A stretch of 64,000 nt of DNA, taken from NCBI GenBank assembly GCA_000818945.1, contig KN805378.1, positions 581,488 to 645,487 on the forward strand, read 5' to 3'. Shown here one piece after another: positions 30,359-40,709 of the stretch. Within the stretch, counting starts at the first letter, position 1, and the number at the start of each line of letters is the position of its first letter. A model generated the notes under the pieces. It was not told the DNA's origin. It saw only the letters and a list, made by a program, of their open reading frames with translations, and searched no databases. The position numbers and the translations under genes were made by a program. The stretch comes from Schizochytrium sp. CCTCC M209059. Its lineage: Eukaryota > Sar > Bigyra > Thraustochytrida > Thraustochytriidae.

Positions 30359-32548
30359 CTACTTTGTGAAACTTATCTTGGATCCCCAGATTGATCTTGT
30401 CCTCTGAAACATGCTTTCCTTCGTTTTCATACCTGGAAAGATAGCAGACGCTGATCCTTTCTTGCTGAGGGTGTCGACGCTACCGCCGGACGGCTTGGAA
30501 AGAACGCTCGTTACGGATCGGGCACGAAGCAAATTCTTTCCCGATCCCCATCGAGGCGTCGGCGGAGTCGAAGGCTCTTCACTGTTGCCGCCGCTGTCGC
30601 CGCTGCTACCGAATCCGGGGAACGCAGCGATTGAGAGTGACCCATGCGACGCAAGTCCGGAAAGTCGGCTGTCGGCTGGCGCGAGTTTGTGCGAGCGCTG
30701 CTTGCGACGCTTGCGCGCAAGGTTTTCTAGTGCAGCATTGATGCGTTCCTGCTGTTTAGGAGTGATGTTGACGAGGCAGGCCGTATCTTTTGTAACGTGG
30801 GCTTGCCGAGCAAGTGTAATGTCCTGGCGCGCGCGCTGTACACGCTTGTGAATGGTTGCGCGAGCGTAAATTCGTTCGCGCATTCGAGCCCTTGCAGCCT
30901 GTGATGGTCCCTGACTCGCGCTGCTACAGGATTCGGGCTGCGATCCTGTGCCCCAGCCTCGATTTGCGGACGGGTTCACAGCTCGTCCGATACTAGGCGT
31001 TTTGTGCTCGCGTCTGCGGTTGCGTAGTTTGTGCAAGACCTGCGAGCTTGAAAATTCCAAAAGTGACCCATGAGCCGAGCTTCCTGCTTCGCTGCCACTA
31101 CAGGAATTTGTTCGGTCGAGGTCTCGACCCAGACGCATGTGTCTTCCCACAACAGCAGCAGCATCATGTTTGTCACCCTTGCCTGGAGCTCCTACCATTG
31201 AAACGCCGAGGTTGCCTGTGGATTTCGATTTTTGGGTTGCTACTACTGTGTCGAGTCCACTGGAAACCTCGTTGTCGGCCTCGTTGTCGGCCTCGTTGTC
31301 GAGCTTTGGCTGGCCAAATTCAGTGCTGATAAAGTGACCAAGTTGGCCTTCGCCGTTCTCTCCATCGTCACTTTCGTCTTCGTCCTGCTCGTCTTCGTCC
31401 TCCGCCTCTTCAATACCACCAGCGTTGACGATATTATTTCCCATAGGATGCAGGGACTCGAGGAGGTACGGCTGGAAGTTGGAATCCTCGTGTTTCTCCT
31501 GCAGAGTAATGTTGATCGTCCTTGGGGCAAGAGTCTTTCGGTTGAGAAGCCGTCGTACTTCGAGTGGAGAGAGAAAAATATTGCTGCTGCCGCTCTCCTC
31601 CCGTGCGCCGCAGTCATCATCTCCATCCTCCCCGGCGTTGTGCTGACCAACGAGCTTGAAAGAGCCCCCAAATCCGGCGGAATCGAAGCTAGCCATGCTC
31701 GAGTAGAAAGACTTGACGCTCGCCTGTTGTCCGAGAGGGATTCGAACACGAAGTGTGTCTGCTTGTCCTTTGGCGGTTGTTGAGCCATGGGCATTATTAC
31801 CCTTGCCGGCGTTGCTCACTTTACCAGAGCTGTCTGTTGAAGCGCTACTGCCTCCTCGCTTGGATCTGTGCTGCTCAAGTCCTTTTGACGATCCCGCGTT
31901 TGCATATGTCGCCTCTCCGCGTTCTGTCTGAGGCTCGTGTTGAGCTCGTTTTTCGGACCGCGAACTCTGGTTCTGTGCTTGCTGCTGCTGCTTCTGCTGC
32001 TTGGGTCTTTGTTGCTGCTGATGCTGCTGATACTGTTGCTGCTCTCCTTGTGATCCTTTGACGGCCTCTTGCCTTTGCCGTGGCATCAAGTCTGACATGC
32101 GACTGTTTGGGACTGGACGAGCTAGTGCCTGGTCAGGGGACGACAAATACTCTTCATCTGGCGGCACAATGCCGAGATCTGTAATGGCGTTGATGAGACT
32201 CATCCTTCGCGCAGGACGATGCGTAGGCCTTGTTTCGCTGTTATCTACTACATTTTGTCCTTTTGTGCCGGCTTTGAGAATTCGACCTTTGAAGAGTTGC
32301 GTACGTGCAAGACTTCGCATTCTCGAACCTAAGCCGGAGGCTTTATCTTTTGCTGGAGGGGACGGCACGCGTTTCTCCCCCCTTTTCCGTAGCCCCGCGC
32401 GGAGTTTCGGGGCTTGAACTCCGTTCCCATCGACCAAAAGGCTCAGAGAACCAATGTTGGAGCCAAGCGTGAAATTCTGCGATGAGCCGGAAGCTGTGGA
32501 TGATACTCCATCCGATAGCGTCCTTGGGTCCGCAGATTTCAACGACAT
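30359..32548 (-). CDS. Low-complexity basic protein, 729 aa, unknown function
   Basis: I do not recognise this protein and see no catalytic motif, signal peptide or membrane helix. It is largely disordered: Ser, Gln, Lys and Arg dominate. A glutamine-rich tract (about 170-195, CTG/TTG codons on the opposite strand) and an acidic segment EEAEDEDEQDEDESDDGENG are visible. A repeated NEADNEADNE follows the acidic run. The best-ordered part is a basic helical segment near 550-630 (RARMRERIYARATIHKRVQR, then ITPKQQERINAALENLARKR). It could bind nucleic acid or form a short coiled coil. Codon use across the frame is consistent with real genes, and the ATG at 32548 starts the frame. It converges on VPS13 with a 66-bp gap. 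Confidence 0.72.
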   Translation of the reverse strand: MSLKSADPRTLSDGVSSTASGSSQNFTLGSNIGSLSLLVDGNGVQAPKLRAGLRKRGEKRVPSPPAKDKASGLGSRMRSLARTQLFKGRILKAGTKGQNVVDNSETRPTHRPARRMSLINAITDLGIVPPDEEYLSSPDQALARPVPNSRMSDLMPRQRQEAVKGSQGEQQQYQQHQQQQRPKQQKQQQQAQNQSSRSEKRAQHEPQTERGEATYANAGSSKGLEQHRSKRGGSSASTDSSGKVSNAGKGNNAHGSTTAKGQADTLRVRIPLGQQASVKSFYSSMASFDSAGFGGSFKLVGQHNAGEDGDDDCGAREESGSSNIFLSPLEVRRLLNRKTLAPRTINITLQEKHEDSNFQPYLLESLHPMGNNIVNAGGIEEAEDEDEQDEDESDDGENGEGQLGHFISTEFGQPKLDNEADNEADNEVSSGLDTVVATQKSKSTGNLGVSMVGAPGKGDKHDAAAVVGRHMRLGRDLDRTNSCSGSEAGSSAHGSLLEFSSSQVLHKLRNRRREHKTPSIGRAVNPSANRGWGTGSQPESCSSASQGPSQAARARMRERIYARATIHKRVQRARQDITLARQAHVTKDTACLVNITPKQQERINAALENLARKRRKQRSHKLAPADSRLSGLASHGSLSIAAFPGFGSSGDSGGNSEEPSTPPTPRWGSGKNLLRARSVTSVLSKPSGGSVDTLSKKGSASAIFPGMKTKESMFQRTRSIWGSKISFTK

Positions 32549-33118
32549 GTTGCGAAACCCTCAAGGAATCTCCGCGATGCCGCACTGCGCGCAGCGCGTC
32601 GCGTGTTCTGGCAGTGTTTCCGCTCTCGTTTGCCTCAAGTTTTGTCTTGCTTGCACAGACCACTCACTGCCTAGAACTGCAGCCTCCGGTCTTCGCCCTT
32701 TGCTCCACTTCATTCACTTCACTTCACTTCACTTCACGCGAGGCGCGGCGGGGAGGCGGCGCTCTTCACCCGCCCAGTCGCGCCCGGCGCCCGCCTGCTC
32801 GCTGGCTGGCCGGTTGCCTGGCGTGTCTGCGCCGCCGTCGACGCGGGGCGTCTTGCGTCGCCTCGTGTCTCCGCGCTCTCAAGTTGGACACTCGCATCGT
32901 CAGAGCAGAACCAAGGAAAGGGTGGGGTGCGCGCTGCGCGTACCCCTTGGGCGCGGAACGGTGTGCGCCATATTGCACAGGAGTTTGCTCGACGGCTGGT
33001 TCGGAAAGAAGTGCGAGGTTTTTAGGGGCGAAGAGAGGCGCCGACAAAGATTGATAGACGGTTTGCAGAGCACGGCGAGAAGAGAAACGCAGGCGAGGCG
33101 CGCGAGAAGGCCGAGAAG
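32549..33118. promoter_or_regulatory. Divergent intergenic region
   Basis: This 570-bp region separates the low-complexity protein (-) from the EF-hand-like protein (+). It contains an ACTTC pentamer array (about 32706-32736). Open frames on both strands (to 290 codons) are Arg/Ser/Ala-rich and not convincing. Confidence 0.5.
32706..32736. repeat. (ACTTC)n pentanucleotide array
   Basis: Four to five ACTTC copies with one interruption (ATTC), in a divergent intergenic region. Confidence 0.8.
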
Positions 33119-34270
33119 ATGCCGCGTGCAGAGCCACGGACAGGCACCTTGGCGTCGCAGCTCGGGTTTGGGTACAGCAACAATGGGAGGCGGCGACGAT
33201 CAAGCCAAGGGACTGAGGCAGCAGCAAATTGGGGAGTACCGCAACACAAGACCAACAAGTTCATGGCCAGAGTCCTCGAGAATAGCGTTCGGGCAGGCAT
33301 GGAAGAGCGCGACGCGCGGCTTCTAGCGGAGCGAGATCGACTCGAGCGCACGCACCGCATCTCGACGCTGTATGGCGCGAATCGCACTTCAGAACTCGTG
33401 CGCGGCCGTGCGAAGAGGCCGCGGCGCAAGGACAAGTTGACAACAACAAGGCGATGGCCCAATGAAGCGAAAATGGACACGGACGAGGGAAACATCGTCG
33501 CTGAAGCAAAAACGCGAGGTCAAGCATGGCAGCAAGCACGTCGAGCAAAGAAACAAAGCAAGGCGGCCTGGCGTCTTGGATGCTGGCAACACCAAGATCC
33601 TGATGTGCAGCTAGGCGGTCCCTGTACTAGCTCGACGACCCGACCAACGTCAGCGCAACATGCTCGTCGGCGAGGAGCCGTGCTTATTATGACGGAAGGA
33701 GGGCCAATGCCGCATTATATGGTTCCAAAGAGATCCAGTGTGAATCTTTCGAGACCGGACAAGTCTGCAGCTCCGCTCCGACCTCAATCTGCGGGTCCGG
33801 GGCGTCTTATTGTGTCCGGAGAGGTGAAGAAATGGCCAAAGACCCGCATGGTCGAGCTCGAGCACTATTCTGCGCTTGTGCAGAGTGCGCCAACGTCGAA
33901 AGAAGCCTTGGATCTTCTTGAAGCTCCACTTCGTGAACGAGAACGGCGCCGTGCGATGCGAAAGCAAGTGGCTTTGGCACTCGAGGGCTTGCCCCGCTTG
34001 CGCGTGGTCTCGACGACGCAGCTTCGCAAGCACCTTGACCCGGAGGTGACTGCTGAGGGGCATATTGATCGCGCCTCGTTTGTGAGCGCCCTGCGGTCAA
34101 GTGGGCTTACAAATCAGACTAATTTACTTTCGCGCATTTTCTCTTCCTTCGACATGGATGACCGCAATGCAATTTCCGTCTGCGATTTTCTTGACTTTTA
34201 CACCGCTTTGCGAAAGCGGGTCCAGGCTACGACTGCTATTGCTCCTAGTGTTCTCTTCATGGCCGATTAA
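33119..34270 (+). CDS. Basic protein with C-terminal EF-hand-like pair, 383 aa
   Basis: Family not recognised. The N-terminal half is Arg/Lys-rich with a helical segment at about 48-100 (ENSVRAGMEERDARLLAERD). The C-terminal part has a predicted helical block (about 265-310, REREERRR-like charge pattern). Two EF-hand-like units follow: VTAEGHIDRASFVSALRSSG and FSSFDMDDRNAISVCDFLDF. The second loop begins Asp-x-Asp but has Arg at position 5 and Asp at position 12, so calcium binding is doubtful. Proteins with this layout are often cytoskeletal or flagellar, but nothing here proves that. The ATG at 33119 is the first in frame. A second candidate, MARVLENSVR, lies 48 codons in. Confidence 0.72.
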   Translation: MPRAEPRTGTLASQLGFGYSNNGRRRRSSQGTEAAANWGVPQHKTNKFMARVLENSVRAGMEERDARLLAERDRLERTHRISTLYGANRTSELVRGRAKRPRRKDKLTTTRRWPNEAKMDTDEGNIVAEAKTRGQAWQQARRAKKQSKAAWRLGCWQHQDPDVQLGGPCTSSTTRPTSAQHARRRGAVLIMTEGGPMPHYMVPKRSSVNLSRPDKSAAPLRPQSAGPGRLIVSGEVKKWPKTRMVELEHYSALVQSAPTSKEALDLLEAPLRERERRRAMRKQVALALEGLPRLRVVSTTQLRKHLDPEVTAEGHIDRASFVSALRSSGLTNQTNLLSRIFSSFDMDDRNAISVCDFLDFYTALRKRVQATTAIAPSVLFMAD

Positions 34271-34592
34271 ATCTGACAGACACTGTCAACCCACGAGATC
34301 ATAGGTCTAAGATGTTTACAGTAAATCAGCATTCTGCTTCTTCTTGTTGTTTTCCGTCCATACGAGAAGTAGCGCTTTCAAGAGTTAGCTGGAGAAAGTC
34401 GATAACGTGCAGCTCGCGACTAAGCGCGCGAATGCTTTCGAGCAATCATTGTTGTAGCGCATTCTGCAGCTTGATCGTCGCCGCACTGGCCGTGTCTTCA
34501 TCATTTTCATTTAGTCTCGTGGAGTGGTCTCGTGGAAAAACAAAGCAAAGTTTAAAGAAAAGCAAAGCAAAGCAAACAAGCAAACAACCAAG
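34271..34592. promoter_or_regulatory. Leader of the coiled-coil gene with CAAAG/CAAAC repeats
   Basis: This 322-bp gap between tandem genes ends in an A-rich AAAGCAAAGCAAACAAGC leader directly before the ATG at 34593. No other gene was seen. Confidence 0.5.
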
Positions 34593-37500
34593 ATGGACAA
34601 TATCGAGGACGTTGACGTCGACGCGTACTTTTTGTCTCTGGGGGAAGCGCTTCCACATAAACGTAGCAAGGAGCGACCCCTCTCTGCGCGCAACCCAGAC
34701 AGGCCTGCGCGCGCTCTGAACACGGGTGAAAGAGGTTCGCACTTGTCGAAAGCAAGGGAGGACGATGTTGTTGATGGTTGGGCTCCCGTCTGGACCTCAC
34801 CGCAGTCGCGGTCACCGTCACAACAGCGTCCAGGCACCGCTGCCGCTGCGAACAGAGGTAAAGGTAGTAGCGTGAGACGAGGGCGCCAACGTCCGCGAAC
34901 ATCGCGCGAAGACTTGCTAATGAGTCCGGGCTCTTGGTCCCAGCACACCGAAGAAGAAGAGGTGCTCTCTGTGGACCTTACGCGAGACCTTCTCGAAGAC
35001 GTACGAAGGCTCGCAGAAAGCAATGCGTCTTTCTCTCCGTCTTCACCGCTAGGGTCATCATCAAACCCCGGATCAGTTAAGCGGTCAGGACATGGTCAGC
35101 AACATCGTGGACAACATGGGAACCGGCGAGGAGAATTTGGGACTTCTCCTTACGACGAAGTTCCGCAGCCTCGCCTCAAGGGCGGGAGCTCTGCCGAGCA
35201 AGCTCATCACCTTAAGACCATAGTGCGCGAACAAGCTCGCGAGCTTGAGGCCGTTCGCGAAGACATGGCTCGCAAGGACGTAGAACTCTGGGCTGCAAAG
35301 CAAGCAGCCGAAGAAGAAGTTGTCGGTTCAAAGGCGCTCCGCAAGGCACTCGAAGGATTAGAGAACGATCTCGCACAAGAGCGTAAGCTTCGGAAGTTTG
35401 CAGAAGCTAAGGCAAAGGATACAGTTCTATCGGGTTCGGAGGCCTTTGAAGAGACGCGGCGAAAATTGCATGCAGCAGAGCACGCGCGGGACGTTGCGCT
35501 GCAAGAGGCGCGGCAGGCAAACAAGATGCGGGATGAAGTGGCGAGTCGCAGCGCCGAAACCTGTGCCGAGCTTCGCGCTCAAGTTAAGCATCTGGAAAAG
35601 CATGCCAGTGTCACTGAAGAGCTTGCGCAGAACAAAGCGGCTCTAGCCGACGTATCTGTGCAGCGGAGCGAGCTTGCTGCTGCTCGTCAGAAACATATTG
35701 AAGAATTGAAGAAGGAGCTCGAAGAGGCTCTGTCCCGCAGTCGCCGCCTTGCTGCGGAGAAGGACAAGGTCGAGTCGCGTTTGCTTCAGGTCGAAGGCGC
35801 TGCCGCCCGAGCGCAACTTTTTTCCGAACGCCTCGAAGAGGCCGAGACGGAACTCGATAGTGTCCGCCAAGAGCTGGCGACTGCGCAAAAGGCTGAGCGA
35901 GAGCAACTCACGCGTTGTGGAGCACTAGAATCGAGCTTGCAGTCTGTAAAGAACCAGCTCGCCTCAGCAGAAGCGCGGGCCATCCAGGCCGAGGCAAAAT
36001 TGGGCGCGTATGCGAATGAACGCGCGAATCGGGCGGCCACGCACATTGACCTCGAGCGCGCTCGAGAAGATCTCAAGGCTACAAAAGATTTCATCGCGAG
36101 TCTCGAGGAGGAAAAGAAGACTCTGAAGAGCAAATTGGAATCCGCGCAAGGACGCGCGCGCGAGCTCGAGACCCGCGCGGAGCACTTTCAACGATCCTTA
36201 CAAATTGTGCAGCTTCAAGTTACCCAGGCATGTTCGGTATCAGAGTCACCTTTTGCGACCGATGAAGAGCTGGGAAGTAGTAGTCTGCACTCGACCGGCC
36301 TCGAGAACAGCGAGGTCGCTGCAGAGGTGCAACCTGCGCTCGAGTCTGTGCGTGCGCTAGGAAGAATGCACGCGGACGCAAAGTCTCGGCTTGCCAAGGC
36401 GCTAAAGGATGCCGAAATAGCGCAAAGCAGCAGTCGGGACGCGCTTGGGCAAGTAGCAGGCCTGGAACAGAAGATCCGCGAACTGGAAACGGAGGTTGCC
36501 CAGACACGCGATCGTCTTGACGAAGCAAAAACGCACGCAAGGGCGCAAAATGCCGATCTTCAAGATGCTCACCATTGTGTTGTAGCCATGGAAAGTGAGC
36601 TTCATCGGGAGCGAGACACGTATCAACGCGCGACACATGCAGTCCGTCGCCGTCTCTTGCGCGCACAACTCGACTGTCTCACGGGATCTTGCCTTGTACG
36701 CCCTGTAAGAGAACTTGCCTCGTATGAGGTCGAAACGAGCCTTGAAGATCTGGCGGATACGGTAGGGCGTTTGCTCGATCATAAAGCCCACGCGGCGGAG
36801 TCGCTTGCTGCGCGCGTCAAGACCCTCGAGTCTCAGCTAGGTTCCGTGGCAAGAAGACGGTTGCTTGAGGGGCAGTCGCGGTCCGAATCGAAGCTCTCAG
36901 ATGACGATGTGAATTGCAATGGGCAGGTGCGTGAGCGTGATGAGCATTCTGCCTTGTCAGGGGAGAGATCGTTGCAGACAATAGCATCGAAAACGATGGT
37001 GGGCGATGGCGACTTCAAAGAACTCGAAGCGCGAGCGATGGCAATGCGTCGTGCTTTGGAACTCGCCATGACGTGCCTGATGAGTGCCTTGCAGCGAATT
37101 GACCAGCTTCGCGCAGTGCCTAGGATAAGCGAGACAAACACGCTGGAGCAAGAAGTGCAAAGCTTGCACGAATGGGTAGACAGTCTCTTCGGCCCACTGC
37201 TACCGCATGATAGCGTGGCATCGAATCCATTCAAGGGCAGGAGGCATAAAATTTCCACTTCTTCGCCAAGCACGCCGGATGCACCGCCACAACGAAAACG
37301 GCGTCTCCGTTTTCGAACTGTAGCACGCGTGGTAACTTTGGCCGTTTCGCTCTGCAAGTGGTGTCGTGGCGCACAGAGCGAAGCTGAGTCTGCGACCTTT
37401 GACATCCTTCGAAAGCTTCGACTAGGACGTAGCACATACCGGAAAGGGCTGGTTGAGGTGACAGAAGCCGTTCAAACTTTGCTGGTGTCGGCTTCGTCTC

Positions 37501-37898
37501 GGGAAGAGGTATGGAAGGTATTGTGGAAAACATTTGCAAATGAACGTCGGGATTCTGCCTTTCGCATTCAAATCCCTCTGGTCGCGGGACCGCGACGAGC
37601 AACCATTGCAGAGGAAGATGCTTTGGAGGAACTTCGGCATGCGCTCATGTATTACGAAAACGAACTAGGGCGGGAGCTCGAGTCATGGCGTGGGAAGGAA
37701 GAGGCTCGCACGCTCGCCCACTCGCGTGTTCCTACAGTTGCAGAGCACGAGGTTCCAGAGGCAGCAAGGGTGGCGAAACCGACGCCCGCGAGCGGCGACG
37801 CTCTCGATCGCTTGCGACGGGAGCAAATGGAGGCTCAAGCTGAGCTGGAGCGGGCTCTTGCGCAGTTGAATTCACAGATGGATAGTCATACATATTAG
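34593..37898 (+). CDS. Long coiled-coil protein, 1101 aa
   Basis: The product is dominated by heptad-rich sequence. The N-terminal 190 residues are Ser/Pro/Arg-rich and probably disordered. From about 195 to 590 the protein is a nearly continuous coiled coil (for example LKTIVREQARELEAVREDMA). A second coiled-coil stretch runs at about 610-690. A helical region follows at about 700-770. A basic segment at about 890-930 contains PPQRKRRLRFRTVARVV, and a final helix lies at about 1070-1095 (RREQMEAQAELERALAQL). Such proteins serve as centrosomal, basal-body, Golgi-tether or cytoskeletal scaffolds; the sequence does not decide which. The frame is open 23 codons upstream, but the ATG at 34593 has good context (CCAAGATGG) after the leader. 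Confidence 0.82.
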   Translation: MDNIEDVDVDAYFLSLGEALPHKRSKERPLSARNPDRPARALNTGERGSHLSKAREDDVVDGWAPVWTSPQSRSPSQQRPGTAAAANRGKGSSVRRGRQRPRTSREDLLMSPGSWSQHTEEEEVLSVDLTRDLLEDVRRLAESNASFSPSSPLGSSSNPGSVKRSGHGQQHRGQHGNRRGEFGTSPYDEVPQPRLKGGSSAEQAHHLKTIVREQARELEAVREDMARKDVELWAAKQAAEEEVVGSKALRKALEGLENDLAQERKLRKFAEAKAKDTVLSGSEAFEETRRKLHAAEHARDVALQEARQANKMRDEVASRSAETCAELRAQVKHLEKHASVTEELAQNKAALADVSVQRSELAAARQKHIEELKKELEEALSRSRRLAAEKDKVESRLLQVEGAAARAQLFSERLEEAETELDSVRQELATAQKAEREQLTRCGALESSLQSVKNQLASAEARAIQAEAKLGAYANERANRAATHIDLERAREDLKATKDFIASLEEEKKTLKSKLESAQGRARELETRAEHFQRSLQIVQLQVTQACSVSESPFATDEELGSSSLHSTGLENSEVAAEVQPALESVRALGRMHADAKSRLAKALKDAEIAQSSSRDALGQVAGLEQKIRELETEVAQTRDRLDEAKTHARAQNADLQDAHHCVVAMESELHRERDTYQRATHAVRRRLLRAQLDCLTGSCLVRPVRELASYEVETSLEDLADTVGRLLDHKAHAAESLAARVKTLESQLGSVARRRLLEGQSRSESKLSDDDVNCNGQVRERDEHSALSGERSLQTIASKTMVGDGDFKELEARAMAMRRALELAMTCLMSALQRIDQLRAVPRISETNTLEQEVQSLHEWVDSLFGPLLPHDSVASNPFKGRRHKISTSSPSTPDAPPQRKRRLRFRTVARVVTLAVSLCKWCRGAQSEAESATFDILRKLRLGRSTYRKGLVEVTEAVQTLLVSASSREEVWKVLWKTFANERRDSAFRIQIPLVAGPRRATIAEEDALEELRHALMYYENELGRELESWRGKEEARTLAHSRVPTVAEHEVPEAARVAKPTPASGDALDRLRREQMEAQAELERALAQLNSQMDSHTY

Positions 37899-38509
37899 AC
37901 GAGTGAGTCTCCGTCGCAATGATTATTTTCTGCTTCACTGATGAGGAGGGATCGCGAGCTGGAAAAGCAGACCGTAATTCTTCTCATGGGCAAGCGAGAG
38001 CATTGAGAGCGTGTCACGAGTCTTGCGAGCAGGGCCCTTGCGCTTGCGATGAAGGAATGCTTGTGTTGTGAGGATTTCCAACTTTGAGGTTCTCTGCAAC
38101 GTCGAGAATGGGGGACAACTTACAACGTCGCGCGACTCAACGAGTTTGGAGATCTCTTTGAACTCGGCTTTTCATTATTTGTGACTCTAAAAAGCCTAAA
38201 TCTGGGATTGAGACGTTGAGCGAGATGCATTCCGTAACCCCCCCCCCCCCGTGGAAAAGGAGGACTTTTGGCAAGAGCAGTTTCCCAGCAGTAGCGAGAG
38301 CGACTTCGTCCTTGTCTTCATCAATGATCTCGCCAAACAAATTCTCGGAATATCGTAGCATGATCCAAGAGGCAAAAGTAAGAATGCAACAAAGAGAGGT
38401 TTTTCATGAAACGCAAAAAAGCAAACAAATCGTGTGCAAAGCGTCCTAGCGTATCCCAGCTAGGGTGTTTTATTGGTTAAGAGTGTGTCTCAGAGATGTA
38501 GTGCAGCAT
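37899..38509. other. Convergent 3' intergenic region
   Basis: This holds the 3' flanks of the coiled-coil and 14-3-3 genes. A homopolymer of about 13 C lies near 38238-38251. No coding pattern or RNA was seen. Confidence 0.5.
38469..38474 (-). terminator. Candidate polyadenylation hexamer of the 14-3-3 gene
   Basis: AATAAA on the minus strand, 36 nt beyond the 14-3-3 stop codon, in the usual position for a polyadenylation signal. Confidence 0.5.
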
Positions 38510-39274
38510 TTACTCCTTCTCCTCGCCATCGCTGGTCCAGAGAGTGAGGTTGTCACGGAGAAGCTGCATGATGAGGGTGGCATCCTTGTAGGACTCCTCC
38601 TGGAGAGAGTCAAGCTCGGCAATGGCGCTATCGAAGGCCCGCTTGGCGAGGTCGCAAGCCTGCTCCTGCTCTGCGAGAATCTCGTAGTAGAAGACCGACA
38701 GGTTGAGGGCGAGACCAAGGCGGATGGGGTGGGTGGGCGGGAGACCGTCCTCTGGGTCCTCGGCAATGGTCTGAGCCTGCTTGTAGGAGTCGAGGGCAGC
38801 CTCGGCGCAGTCCCGGCGCATCTCGTCAAGCTTAAACTCGGCCAGGTAGCGGTGGTAGTCGCCGCTCATCTTGTAATAGAAGACCTGGGACTCGGCCTTC
38901 TCGGGGCCCTTCATGTTCTCGGCCTGAGGAATGAGGTTGTCCTTGATGATGTTGAGGATCTCGTCGCAAACGTCGTCGAGCTCGTCCTCGACCTTCTTGC
39001 GGTAGGCCGAGACCTTGGAGACCTTGGAGTCGTCGCCCTTCATCTTCTCCTTGGCCTCGATGGACGAGAGCACGCGCCAGCTAGCGCGGCGGGCGCCGAT
39101 CACGTTTTTGTACGCCACACTCAAGAGGTTGCGCTCCTCGACCGAGAGTTCGCGGTCGCCCTGGGCCACGGCCTTCATGTATAGGACCATATCGTCGTAG
39201 CGCTCCGCCTGTTCGGCGAGGCGGGCGTGGTACACGCAGTCATCACGCGAGAGGTCAGAGATGTAGGACTCCAT
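38510..39274 (-). CDS. 14-3-3 phosphoprotein-binding adaptor
   Basis: This 254-aa protein is a complete 14-3-3, a dimeric adaptor that binds phospho-Ser/Thr motifs and controls partner location and activity. Family signatures are present in order: RNLLSVAYKNVIGARRASWR (residues 48-67, including phosphate-binding Lys and Arg), FYYKMSGDYHRYLAE with the conserved Arg-Tyr pair, GLALNLSVFYYEI, and LIMQLLRDNLTLWTSD near the end. The C-terminus is short and acidic. Length is typical (245-260 aa). No intron is needed, although many 14-3-3 genes have them. Strong third-position C/G use suggests high expression. The leader carries AGCAA-type repeats like that of the coiled-coil gene. Confidence 0.97.
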   Translation of the reverse strand: MESYISDLSRDDCVYHARLAEQAERYDDMVLYMKAVAQGDRELSVEERNLLSVAYKNVIGARRASWRVLSSIEAKEKMKGDDSKVSKVSAYRKKVEDELDDVCDEILNIIKDNLIPQAENMKGPEKAESQVFYYKMSGDYHRYLAEFKLDEMRRDCAEAALDSYKQAQTIAEDPEDGLPPTHPIRLGLALNLSVFYYEILAEQEQACDLAKRAFDSAIAELDSLQEESYKDATLIMQLLRDNLTLWTSDGEEKE

Positions 39275-40194
39275 TTTTCCTTTCGAAAGTTGCTTTGCTG
39301 CTTGCTTTTTTTTGTTTGTCTGTGCTTTTGGATAGCTATGTTGGTTGATTCATTCATTCGTTGTGACATCAATCATCAGTCAGTCGGTCGATGGTTCATC
39401 ATCGTTTGCAATGTACGCGTGAGCCTCTTTCCCCCTTTCCTCCTTTCCCCTTCCTTCCTTCCAGTTCAACATTCTCGCATGGGCCTCATCACCTAGGCCC
39501 CCTCTCAGCTCCACCCTCTCCACTACTCTCTCTCTCTCTCTCGATCTTGCTCGCTTGCTTGCTTGCTTGCTGCCGGGCGGAATCCCTCTCACTGACGCTC
39601 CGTTTCCCCCCTCCACCCTGTCTGTCTGTGCACACACGCCGTTCGGCGGCCGCGCAGGATCCAGCGGCTGAGCAGCTTCTCGCGCGAGCAACCGGGCACG
39701 CAGGCACGCGTGCTTGCAAGAGGAGCGCGAGGACGAAGCCCAGAGGGAGTCGATGCGGCGCCCGCCATAATGGACGCGGCTCCGCGGCTGGCTGGGGGAG
39801 GGAACGGGGTGAGCTTTAGCTGGCGCAGGGCTGCTTTCTTTCTCCAACCGACAGAAAAGCCTGCCTCCCCCGCCTCGCCTCGCCTCGCCTCGGCTGCCAG
39901 CCAGCCAGCCGTCCTCCCGATATCGGCGCGCTCTCCCGCCTCCTTTCTCGGGCTGCGTCCGCACGGCTGCTGCCCGCTTGCTCGCTCGGCAGGGCCCCGG
40001 CCCGCGACGCGTCCGCTCGGGCGCCTGCTCGTTCGTTCGTTCGTTCGTTCGATCGAGCGCTCGCTCGCTCGATCATTCGTTCGTTCGTCTGGTCGGTTAC
40101 CGACGCGGAGGCTCGGCTCCTCCTGCTTCTTCGCCTTTATGCCCTTATGCCTGTATGCCTGCCTTCGGCGAGTTTCTCTCCCTCGCCCCGCCTC
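39275..40194. other. Gene-poor low-complexity region 5' of 14-3-3
   Basis: This holds the 14-3-3 upstream region. It contains CT repeats (39527-39541), a TTGC run (39549-39571), a CGCCT pentamer array (39870-39892), and long GTTC/GCTC tetramer runs (40026-40087). The open frames crossing into the gap are Arg/Ser/Ala low complexity and are extended artificially by the unknown bases. No gene is supported. Confidence 0.5.
40026..40087. repeat. (GTTC)n/(GCTC)n tetranucleotide tract
   Basis: GTTC repeated five times, a GATCGAGC junction, three GCTC copies and then GTTC again. It lies just before the assembly gap and may have helped break the assembly. Confidence 0.8.
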
Positions 40195-40709
40195 NNNNNN
40201 NNNNNNNNNNNNNNNNNNNNNNNNNNNNNNNNNNNNNNNNNNNNNNNNNNNNNNNNNNNNNNNNNNNNNNNNNNNNNNNNNNNNNNNNNNNNNNNNNNNN
40301 NNNNNNNNNNNNNNNNNNNNNNNNNNNNNNNNNNNNNNNNNNNNNNNNNNNNNNNNNNNNNNNNNNNNNNNNNNNNNNNNNNNNNNNNNNNNNNNNNNNN
40401 NNNNNNNNNNNNNNNNNNNNNNNNNNNNNNNNNNNNNNNNNNNNNNNNNNNNNNNNNNNNNNNNNNNNNNNNNNNNNNNNNNNNNNNNNNNNNNNNNNNN
40501 NNNNNNNNNNNNNNNNNNNNNNNNNNNNNNNNNNNNNNNNNNNNNNNNNNNNNNNNNNNNNNNNNNNNNNNNNNNNNNNNNNNNNNNNNNNNNNNNNNNN
40601 NNNNNNNNNNNNNNNNNNNNNNNNNNNNNNNNNNNNNNNNNNNNNNNNNNNNNNNNNNNNNNNNNNNNNNNNNNNNNNNNNNNNNNNNNNNNNNNNNNNN
40701 NNNNNNNNN
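40195..40709. other. Assembly gap (515 N)
   Basis: The bases are unknown. The flanks are extremely GC-rich, simple-sequence DNA, a common cause of gaps. Open frames spanning it are not evidence of coding. Confidence 1.
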
